Origin: Syntrophaceae bacterium
Lineage (GTDB): Bacteria > Desulfobacterota > Syntrophia > Syntrophales > Fen-1087
DNA length: 7,279 bases
Assembly (NCBI GenBank): GCA_003161855.1
Contig: PMNM01000031.1
Span: 4,483-11,761, forward strand
Direction of reading: 5' to 3'
In this document: positions 1 through 5,436 of the stretch, in pieces
Layout of the letters: every line of letters starts with the position of its first letter
Numbering within the stretch: position 1 is the stretch's first letter
Translations under genes and position numbers: made by a program
Notes under the pieces: generated by a model
Told to the model about the DNA's origin: nothing
Database searches by the model: none
The model's input: only the letters and a program-made list of their open reading frames with translations

Positions 1-185
1 TTTGAGCGCATGAAGGGGGTGGCCTCCACACATCGCTTATCCTGCAACTGCTGGATCACAGGCGTGTCCAGCTTAAGATCCGGCGGGGAAACCGCCTTTC
101 CCCTGCCGTACCAGAACGGGATAGTGGCCGCGATCAAAAAGACCACGATCCCGGCGATGATCTTTTCCCGGTCATAGAGTTTCAT
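1..185 (-). CDS. dsrJ: DsrJ, membrane-anchored periplasmic triheme cytochrome c, N-terminal 61 residues (3' end outside window)
   Basis: DsrJ is the periplasmic triheme cytochrome c of DsrMKJOP. The frame was read directly from the minus strand, since it is cut by the window edge. It begins MKLYDREKIIAGIVVFLIAA, a short charged N-terminus followed by a hydrophobic segment (about residues 9-25). This looks like the uncleaved membrane anchor or signal expected for DsrJ. Next come a Pro/Lys-rich linker and VIQQLQDKRCVEATPFMRS. Cys52 in RCVE matches the conserved cysteine ahead of the heme motifs that, in Allochromatium vinosum DsrJ (Cys46), has been linked to an unusual His/Cys heme. All three CXXCH motifs would be in the missing part. 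The ATG at 185 overlaps the end of dsrK by 14 nt, and AAGGA lies about 11 nt upstream. dsrO and dsrP would be expected next. Confidence 0.88.
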   Translation of the reverse strand, partial: MKLYDREKIIAGIVVFLIAATIPFWYGRGKAVSPPDLKLDTPVIQQLQDKRCVEATPFMRS

Positions 186-1794
186 CGACTGTCTTTCCTT
201 CCAGCGATTGACCGCGTAGGTCCGTCGTCCTGTCCTTTTCCCCGGTCATGACGAGGGCGTTGGCCAGCAGTTCGTGGACACCCGACACGGTCACGCCGGG
301 CACCCAGTATTCCATCAGAGGGGGCAGGGTCGCCCGGTCGATGGCGCAGATGCAGGCCAGACGGTTCACCCCGTGTTTTTCCTTCACCTGCCTGACAGCC
401 ATGGCCCGAGGCATTCCCCCGCGCATCCGCATCTCCATGTTTTCGTCGTTTCCCAGACCCGCCCCGCTGCCGCAGCAGAGGGTCTTTTCCCGGATGGTGT
501 CCTCGGCCATCTCGTGAAAATGGTTGCAGGCATGGCGGATGATATACCGGGGCTCTTCGAAGAGCCCCATCCCCCGGGCGGGGTTGCAGGAATCGTGGAA
601 CGTAACCCTGAGCGCGTCGTTCCTGGCCGGGTTGAGCTTTAGTTTTCCCTTTCGGATTAGATCAGCGCTAAATTCGGCGATATGGACCATCTTTGTGGAG
701 CGGGCGTTTTCAAATCGCGTCCCGGTGATCGGGGAAACCGGCTCTGCGAGGAAATCGGCCGGGCCGTTCATGGTGTCCATATACTGGTGGAGGAGCCGCC
801 ACATGTGCCCGCACTCGCCTCCGAGGATCCATTTGACTCCCAGGCGCTTCGCCTCCGCATAGATCTTGGCGTTGAGGCGCTTGGCCATCTCGTGGGAGGT
901 AAACAGGCCGAAGTTTCCCCCCTCGGAGGCATAGGTGCTGAAGGTGTAGTTCAGGCCGATCTCGTGGAAGAGCATGAGGTAACCCATGCAGGTATAGGTC
1001 CCCGGGTCGGCGAAATAGTCGCCGGAAGGCGCGACAAAGAGGATCTCCGCGCCCTTCTTGTTGAGGGGAACCTCCACACGTACGCCGGTGCGGTCCTCGA
1101 TGTCGTCCGCGATGAATTCGAGCATGTCCTTGATGCCGCCGGGCTGGATACCGAGGTGATTTCCCGTCCGGAAGCAGTTCGCCGCCGGCTCGATGACCCA
1201 GTTGATGTTGCAGCCGACGAGGTTGAGCAGTTCCCGGCCCATCATGGTGATCTCCGCCTGGTCGATGCCATAGGGACAGAACACGGAGCACCGGCGGCAT
1301 TCCGTGCACTGATAGAAGTAGTAAAACCATTCTTTGAGGACATCTACGGTCAGATCCCGCGCGCCGGCAAGCCTGCCGAAGCGCTTTCCCGATTCAGTGA
1401 AATAGCGGCGATAGACCGACCGCAACAGTTCCGCCCGAAGGACGGGCATATTCTTGGGATCGCCTGATCCGATGTAAAAATGGCACTTGTCGGCGCAGGC
1501 GCCGCACCGCACGCAGATGTCCATGAAGAGCTTGAAGGAACGGTATTTCTCCAGCCGTTCCCGCATACCCTCCAGGATGATCTGCTGCCAGTTCTCCGGC
1601 AGTTTCCAGTCCTCGTCGGAGGGCTGCCAGGCCCTCGGGTTTGGCATGTCCAGTGCGGTCAGGTTCTTGGCGGCGCCGCTGTAACTCCAGGTTCCGGGAC
1701 GGAAAACGGTGGGGGTGTCCATCCAGGACGTCTCCGGGGGTTCGTAGCGGATCGCGATCAGTTTGTCAGGCGTGGGTATCTTCACAAAGGACAT
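172..1794 (-). CDS. dsrK: DsrK, catalytic iron-sulfur subunit of the DsrMKJOP complex
   Basis: DsrK is the cytoplasmic subunit thought to reduce the DsrC trisulfide or disulfide. At 540 residues it has normal DsrK length. It carries two [4Fe-4S] ferredoxin motifs (Cys94, 97, 100, 104 and Cys163, 166, 169, 173), then an ECGH motif at 327-330. The CCG domain has Cys403, Cys440-Cys441-Gly and finally Cys481-Ile-Cys483 in LACICAIDRATLP. That CXC ending is what I recall for canonical DsrK, unlike the CX2C of HdrB/HdrD and of the paralogue upstream. An N-terminal region of about 90 residues precedes the first cluster. The ATG at 1794 has AAGGAG with a 5-nt spacer lying over the dsrM stop, so translation is probably coupled. 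The 3' end overlaps dsrJ by 14 nt, placing it in the standard M-K-J order. Confidence 0.96.
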   Translation of the reverse strand: MSFVKIPTPDKLIAIRYEPPETSWMDTPTVFRPGTWSYSGAAKNLTALDMPNPRAWQPSDEDWKLPENWQQIILEGMRERLEKYRSFKLFMDICVRCGACADKCHFYIGSGDPKNMPVLRAELLRSVYRRYFTESGKRFGRLAGARDLTVDVLKEWFYYFYQCTECRRCSVFCPYGIDQAEITMMGRELLNLVGCNINWVIEPAANCFRTGNHLGIQPGGIKDMLEFIADDIEDRTGVRVEVPLNKKGAEILFVAPSGDYFADPGTYTCMGYLMLFHEIGLNYTFSTYASEGGNFGLFTSHEMAKRLNAKIYAEAKRLGVKWILGGECGHMWRLLHQYMDTMNGPADFLAEPVSPITGTRFENARSTKMVHIAEFSADLIRKGKLKLNPARNDALRVTFHDSCNPARGMGLFEEPRYIIRHACNHFHEMAEDTIREKTLCCGSGAGLGNDENMEMRMRGGMPRAMAVRQVKEKHGVNRLACICAIDRATLPPLMEYWVPGVTVSGVHELLANALVMTGEKDRTTDLRGQSLEGKTVDETL

Positions 1795-1796
1795 GC

Positions 1797-2786
1797 CTAC
1801 TCCTTCTCCATCGGCAGTCCGGCTGCCTTCATCTTGTCCCGAAATTCATCTTCATATTCCTCGTAGGTATGGACCTTCACGGGAGCGTTCCAGGGATTGA
1901 GATGCCTGTTCCTGCGATTGTCGTTGGCGAGGTTCCGCGTCGGGCTGAGAAAGACCCCTCCTGCGTGCATCAGCTTGCTCATGGGAAACCAGGCGATGAG
2001 GACGAAAACGAAACACAGATGGATGTAAAAAACTTTGCCGATCCCCCCGGGAACGACGGGCGAAAAGGTGACCCATCCCAGGGCCAGATTCTTAACCTGC
2101 AGGAGGTCGGTGGGGAAGAAGTGCCTCATGAGGAGGCCCGTGCCCACCGCGCCCAGGATCAGCAGCAGGGAAAAGTAATCGGTGAAAAGGGAGATGTAAC
2201 GCAGTTGCGGAACGACTACCCGGCGGAGGAACAGAAACGACAGTCCCGTGAGTATGGCGATATCGCTCAGATACAGGGTCGGGATGCCGATCTCAAAGAA
2301 CCCGTCCACTGCGGAGATGCCGCTGATCCAGGGGGCGATCGGCTCGATGAAAAAACGTAGGTGCCGGAGTACGATGATCAATAGCGACCAGTGAAAGAGA
2401 AGCCCGAAAAACCAGAGCCACTTGGCGCTACCGTAGACGGGCCGCTGATCATACAGGTCCGCTCGGGTGTTCCTGAAGAGCGAACGGAACAGAAGAACCT
2501 CCAGGACCATCCTTCCGATCACGCCCGGTAGCCCGGAGGGGCTTTCCAGAGGGTTGGTCTTGATCCAGGGGAGGGATTTCTCCTGACCGCAGGTGGTGGG
2601 GATCCGGAAGGGAACGGGAGCACCGGCCCATTTTGCGACGCGGTAAACAAAGCCGGCAAGAAACAGGGCAAAGGCCGCGTAGGGAACGATGACCGTCAGG
2701 AGATAAGCCAGGCCCGCACTAAAGGCTACCCCCAGGGCCAGCAAGGTCAGTACCAGGATTGCGATGAGCGAGATAAAAAGGTTCAT
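1797..2786 (-). CDS. dsrM: DsrM, di-heme cytochrome b subunit of the DsrMKJOP membrane complex
   Basis: DsrM is the membrane cytochrome b of DsrMKJOP, linking menaquinol and/or the periplasmic side to DsrK. The 329 residues show about six hydrophobic helices (near 2-22, 27-50, 122-147, 168-190, 198-223 and 250-275). They end with a hydrophilic tail containing RNLANDNRRNRHLNPW and KVHTYEEYEDEFRDKMK, which I recognise as typical of DsrM. Candidate heme ligands are His132 and His142 (10 apart) and His256 and His274 (18 apart). This is the spacing of NarI His56/His66 and His187/His205, so two b hemes are expected. I start it at the ATG at 2786, where the N-terminal helix begins. A longer frame open to a TTG at 2891 adds 35 residues unlike DsrM. 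The ribosome site is weak (GAAGG, 13 nt away). Its stop is 2 nt before dsrK. Confidence 0.92.
   Translation of the reverse strand: MNLFISLIAILVLTLLALGVAFSAGLAYLLTVIVPYAAFALFLAGFVYRVAKWAGAPVPFRIPTTCGQEKSLPWIKTNPLESPSGLPGVIGRMVLEVLLFRSLFRNTRADLYDQRPVYGSAKWLWFFGLLFHWSLLIIVLRHLRFFIEPIAPWISGISAVDGFFEIGIPTLYLSDIAILTGLSFLFLRRVVVPQLRYISLFTDYFSLLLILGAVGTGLLMRHFFPTDLLQVKNLALGWVTFSPVVPGGIGKVFYIHLCFVFVLIAWFPMSKLMHAGGVFLSPTRNLANDNRRNRHLNPWNAPVKVHTYEEYEDEFRDKMKAAGLPMEKE
1800..1805 (-). promoter_or_regulatory. Ribosome binding site of dsrK (AAGGAG) within the end of dsrM
   Basis: AAGGAG lies 5 nt before the dsrK ATG and inside the last codons of dsrM, immediately before its TAG stop. This supports the start at 1794 and translational coupling of the two subunits. 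Confidence 0.75.
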
Positions 2787-2848
2787 AATGGATGTTGCGC
2801 CTTCAATTTTTGAGAGATGCTCCTCGCCCAGGGGCGGGACTTCCCGGT

Positions 2849-2871
2849 AAAAAAGAAATGCCGACAGGGCA
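2849..2871 (-). terminator. Weak terminator- or attenuator-like element between the two membrane modules
   Basis: In the 134-nt gap between the short DsrK-like gene and dsrM, the transcript can form a small stem (UGCC/GGCA, 2871-2868 with 2862-2859, 5-nt loop). It is followed at once by AUUUCUUUUUU (2858-2849). The stem is only 4 bp, or 5 with a G-U pair, so full termination is unlikely, but partial attenuation is plausible. A second short GC-rich palindrome (CGCC/GGCG) lies further downstream near 2825-2836 without a U-run. No convincing promoter was found in this gap. Confidence 0.3.
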
Positions 2872-2920
2872 CAACGGATCTCCACCGACAAGGCTGGACC
2901 TGGATGCGCTTCCGGTCACT

Positions 2921-4300
2921 TTACGGGTTTTTCTCAAAGACCAGCGCCTTTCCGAGCACATCGTGGAGGCCCGCAAGCTCCATGTCCAGCTTGTGGAACT
3001 GGATGAGTTCGCGGAGTTGTTTCTTGCAGTTGGCGCAGGGCGCCACCACGATCTTTGCCTTCGTTGCGCGGAGCTGCTCCACTTTTTTGAGCCCCCCGAC
3101 CTCCATCCGCCAGGTGTGGAGATCCTCGGCGATTACGAGCCCCCCTCCTCCGCCGCAGCAGTAGTTCATTCCCCGGGTTGGCGTCATTTCGATGTAATTC
3201 ATGACAGCTGCCCTCAGGAGTTCCCGGGGTTCCTCATAAAGTCCCGCCCCTCGCCCCAAATTGCAGGGATCGTGATACGTGACGAGATCGGGATTCTTTG
3301 CTGGATCAAGTCTGAGCCGCCCTTCCTTCAGGAAACGGTGGCTGACCTCCAGAATACTTTTGATCTTGATGTCCTGATATTCGGACCGCCCGTAGACCTT
3401 CTGGAACAGGAGCCCGGCCTTGGTCGCGTGACCGCACTCCCCGATGACAAGGGTCTTGCACTTCAGCCGGCGAGCCTCGGCCAGGAGGCGGTTGAGGATC
3501 TTTTCCAGCTTTTCGTCACTGTAGAAGAGACCGTAATTGATCGCGTCGAAGTTTTCCGTACCGATGGTCCAGCTGGCTTTCGCGGCGTGGAAGGTCTTGG
3601 CGATCCCGATCAGGGTGTCTGCCTCCATGATATAGTCGCTGACCGGGGCGGCGAACAGGAACTCGGCCCCTTCCACATCGCGGGGGATCGGGATAGGTAC
3701 ACCTGCCTCGTCCTGCAGTTCCTCCTCCAGGAAATCGAGGGTGTCGATGAAGGCCGCCTTGGGGATGGCGGAGGTGTTGCCCCCGTCCAAGAGCTGAGTC
3801 TTGACGCTGCCGGTCATGTTTTTTGGGGCGAAGCCGAGATCGCCCAGGATGACCCGTCCGATGCGCGTGATCAGCGCGTTGTCGACAGCCAGAGGACAGT
3901 TGACGGCGCAGCGTCGGCACATGGTGCACCGGTAAAAACCGTCCACCATGGCGTCGATGTCCTCCTCCGTTACCTCTTTCGCCCCCACGAGCCGGCCGAA
4001 CAGCTTTCCCGAGGGGGTGAAATGCTTCCGGTAGACCCGTCGGAGCAGATTGGATCGCCAGGCCGGAAGGTCCCTGACATCCCCGGTGGCCTGGTAGACC
4101 TGGCACTGCTCGGCGCAGTTGTTGCACTTGGCGCAGGTGTTCAGGTACATTTCGAGAGGCAGATCATAGATGCCCGCCTTGAGAATACCCTCCAGGGTTT
4201 TCAGCAGCCGGGCAACCCGCTCTTCTCTGGGGAGAGGTGCTTCGCTCCGAAAAGCATATTTCGGGTCCGCGCCCCGGGTCTCATCTTTTATTTCCGACAT
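2921..4300 (-). CDS. Short DsrK-like CCG-domain iron-sulfur protein (HdrD/HmcF type), partner of the short DsrM-like cytochrome
   Basis: This is a cytoplasmic Fe-S protein of the HdrD/DsrK/HmcF group, which reduces or oxidises disulfide-type substrates; the DsrC trisulfide is the obvious candidate. The 459 residues contain two ferredoxin-type [4Fe-4S] motifs (Cys56, 59, 62, 66 and Cys125, 128, 131, 135). A C-terminal CCG domain follows, with Cys346, Cys381-Cys382-Gly and Cys422-x-x-Cys425 (CX34CCGX38CX2C). This matches the heterodisulfide-reductase pattern for a catalytic noncubane cluster. An ECGH motif sits at 288-291. No membrane helix or signal peptide is seen, so it is probably held at the membrane by the cytochrome b encoded 11 nt upstream. 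It differs from the canonical DsrK here in lacking about 38 N-terminal residues and in ending CX2C instead of CXC. GGAG lies 8 nt before the ATG. HmcF- or TmcB-like identity is the main alternative. Confidence 0.87.
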   Translation of the reverse strand: MSEIKDETRGADPKYAFRSEAPLPREERVARLLKTLEGILKAGIYDLPLEMYLNTCAKCNNCAEQCQVYQATGDVRDLPAWRSNLLRRVYRKHFTPSGKLFGRLVGAKEVTEEDIDAMVDGFYRCTMCRRCAVNCPLAVDNALITRIGRVILGDLGFAPKNMTGSVKTQLLDGGNTSAIPKAAFIDTLDFLEEELQDEAGVPIPIPRDVEGAEFLFAAPVSDYIMEADTLIGIAKTFHAAKASWTIGTENFDAINYGLFYSDEKLEKILNRLLAEARRLKCKTLVIGECGHATKAGLLFQKVYGRSEYQDIKIKSILEVSHRFLKEGRLRLDPAKNPDLVTYHDPCNLGRGAGLYEEPRELLRAAVMNYIEMTPTRGMNYCCGGGGGLVIAEDLHTWRMEVGGLKKVEQLRATKAKIVVAPCANCKKQLRELIQFHKLDMELAGLHDVLGKALVFEKNP

Positions 4301-4311
4301 ATCGGCTCCGC

Positions 4312-4971
4312 TCAGTGTTTCTGCCAGTTGATCATGTGATAGGTGAAATACTTGGACACGTAATGGACCATTTTGCTCCAGGGCAGGTAGATCAGGAAAA
4401 GCCCGCCCAGAAAAACAGCCAGGAGTTGATCCCCCGTGAGTTGCACTCCATCAGGCCGGAATGTCAGAAGACCTATAATATATGCGCGGGGGGAGAAGAG
4501 GCCGTGGGGTGCTGAGGCAATCAACGATGCCGCAGCGACAACGGCCAGGAAGGCGAGATTGAAGTACTCCTCGAAGGTCGACAAGGCCCTGAGATTCCTG
4601 TCGTTCATCCGCAACCAAATGATATAGATCAGGGAGATCAGGAGGAGCCAGAGAGAAGCCCTCACCGGGAATGCCGGCGACCAGTGAGCCAGGTAAAGGA
4701 TGAGAAAGAGGACGAATCCCCCCATGGCCATATGGAGGGAAAATGTTCCGATCCAGAGACGGCGGTTGAACCGGTAGAGGGTTTCAAAGGTGAAGATCTC
4801 CTTGATCATATATCTCAACTGGCCCGCGATTCCTTCCGGTACAGGGTAGAGGGTCCATTTCACATGGGCCGGCAGGGATAACCAGCGTACAAATCGCCAT
4901 CCCGTCCCTAGCAGGAAAAGCCCGATGGTGATATAGGGAAAAACACCGGCAATAAATTCTGATCCTGTCAT
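4312..4971 (-). CDS. Short DsrM-like / NarI-family cytochrome b, first member of a second DsrMK-type module, predicted mono-heme
   Basis: This is an integral membrane cytochrome b of the NarI/DsrM/HmcE type, expected to pass electrons between the quinone pool and its partner Fe-S protein, encoded 11 nt downstream. The 219 residues hold about five hydrophobic helices (roughly 10-30, 72-97, 104-122, 134-155 and 181-200). It aligns with the canonical DsrM in this window through PY..F.LFL.G..FRFVRW-like, LW(x6)H, TF.P and P.SK..H. His80 and His203 match NarI His56 and His205 (proximal heme). The positions of the distal-heme ligands are Leu90 and about Ala185, and no other His lies nearby in the second segment. 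The N-terminal extra helix and the long C-terminal tail of DsrM are absent. I place the start at the ATG at 4971, which has GGGAGAA 4 nt upstream. A longer frame reaching 5058 would need a TTG start with no good site. It could equally be called HmcE- or TmcC-like. Confidence 0.82.
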   Translation of the reverse strand: MTGSEFIAGVFPYITIGLFLLGTGWRFVRWLSLPAHVKWTLYPVPEGIAGQLRYMIKEIFTFETLYRFNRRLWIGTFSLHMAMGGFVLFLILYLAHWSPAFPVRASLWLLLISLIYIIWLRMNDRNLRALSTFEEYFNLAFLAVVAAASLIASAPHGLFSPRAYIIGLLTFRPDGVQLTGDQLLAVFLGGLFLIYLPWSKMVHYVSKYFTYHMINWQKH

Positions 4972-4975
4972 CACG

Positions 4976-4982
4976 TTCTCCC
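4976..4982 (-). promoter_or_regulatory. Ribosome binding site of the short DsrM-like gene (GGGAGAA), decides the start
   Basis: GGGAGAA lies 4 nt before the ATG at 4971. The in-frame upstream alternatives, a TTG at 5058 and an ATG at 5028, lack a comparable site. This fixes the protein at 219 residues beginning MTGSEFIAGV. Confidence 0.65.
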
Positions 4983-5007
4983 GGAATATCCGCTCTTTCT
5001 TCGGCGA

Positions 5008-5053
5008 CACCCTGATTCCCCAAGGCATAGGGTGAGTCCGGGGCGAACCCGAA
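5008..5053 (-). other. Two hairpin-like inverted repeats downstream of dsrC
   Basis: In the 105-nt untranslated gap after dsrC, the transcript can form a GC-rich hairpin at 5053-5037 (CGGG/CCCG core, 5-nt loop, extendable by a G-U and an A-U pair). It can form a second at 5034-5008 (CACCCT/AGGGTG, 6 bp, 15-nt loop). Neither is followed by a U-run, so they do not look like ordinary intrinsic terminators. They could act as 3'-end stabilisers of the dsrC message or as processing sites. The pairing is read by eye and no folding energy was computed. Confidence 0.35.
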
Positions 5054-5076
5054 GTCAAGCCGATCAGAGTTATAAA

Positions 5077-5397
5077 TCAGACGCATCCCGTCGGTTTCGA
5101 CAGTCCGGCCAGCTTGCAGGCCCCCTTAGCGGGTCCTGTCGGAAAGAGCTCGTAGAGCTTCTTGAGATCCATTCCATTGTCCTTGCAGACTTTGCGGATC
5201 ATGGGTGCGATACCGAACTGCTGGAAATAATTTCGCAGATAGTGAATGAGCTTCCAGTGCTCTTCCGTCAACTGGCCCTCGATGCCTTCCGTGTTCGCAT
5301 AGGCTTGGGCGAACTCCTCGTTCCATTTGTCCAGCTCCTGAAGAAACCCGTCTTCATCCACATCGTACGTTTTCCCTGCTAATTCAATTTGGGGCAT
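5077..5397 (-). CDS. dsrC: DsrC, sulfur-carrier protein with two redox cysteines on its C-terminal arm
   Basis: DsrC is the small cytoplasmic protein substrate of DsrAB. Sulfite sulfur ends up as a trisulfide bridging its two C-terminal cysteines, and this is reduced by a DsrMK-type membrane complex. The 106-residue length is normal. Both cysteines are present: Cys94 (in KGACKLAGL) and the penultimate Cys105 (in PTGCV), exactly ten residues apart (CX10C). This distinguishes true DsrC from TusE-like relatives that keep only the last cysteine. The body has the expected HWKLIHYLRNYF and PMIRK segments. There is one further cysteine, Cys71. The start is supported by AGGAGGT 7 nt upstream, the strongest ribosome site in the window, which suits a protein usually made in large excess over the membrane complex. 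A 105-nt gap with hairpin-like sequence separates it from the next gene. Confidence 0.96.
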   Translation of the reverse strand: MPQIELAGKTYDVDEDGFLQELDKWNEEFAQAYANTEGIEGQLTEEHWKLIHYLRNYFQQFGIAPMIRKVCKDNGMDLKKLYELFPTGPAKGACKLAGLSKPTGCV

Positions 5398-5404
5398 ACT
5401 TGAA

Positions 5405-5411
5405 ACCTCCT
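5405..5411 (-). promoter_or_regulatory. Strong ribosome binding site of dsrC (AGGAGGT)
   Basis: A full consensus Shine-Dalgarno lies 7 nt before the dsrC ATG in the 39-nt dsrN-dsrC gap. It falls between the arms of a weak inverted repeat, TTGAAA and TTTCAA (5423-5428 and 5400-5405 on the plus strand), so in a folded leader it would sit in or beside the loop. Confidence 0.75.
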
Positions 5412-5436
5412 ATGGTGATCTATTTCAAAGTCCATC

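Noticed and set aside
682..1467. 261-residue plus-strand frame and other frames inside dsrK
   Set aside because: It is antisense to dsrK and its translated product shows no family features. It is explained by the GC-rich third positions of dsrK.
2787..2891. 35-residue N-terminal extension of DsrM from a TTG codon
   Set aside because: The added residues are not like DsrM, the start is a rare codon without a clear ribosome site, and the ATG at 2786 begins exactly at the first membrane helix.
2787..2920. Possible sigma-70 or sigma-54 promoter in the gap before dsrM
   Set aside because: No pair of -35/-10 boxes with proper spacing and no GG/GC pair of the sigma-54 type could be found. The T-rich stretch fits a weak terminator better.
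2792..4339. 515-residue open frame on the plus strand
   Set aside because: It lies antisense to the short DsrK-like gene, whose Cys motifs and ribosome site are unambiguous. The translation has no recognisable domain and is a codon-bias shadow of a GC-rich gene.
4784..5086. 100-residue minus-strand frame starting at the dsrC stop and running into the short DsrM-like gene
   Set aside because: It has no ribosome site of its own, is out of frame with a clear membrane protein, and its sequence has no recognisable features. The gap after dsrC is better read as untranslated.
5398..5436. TTGAAA as a -35 box of a dsrC-specific promoter
   Set aside because: At the right distance there is no -10-like hexamer, because the position is taken by the ribosome site and dsrC start.
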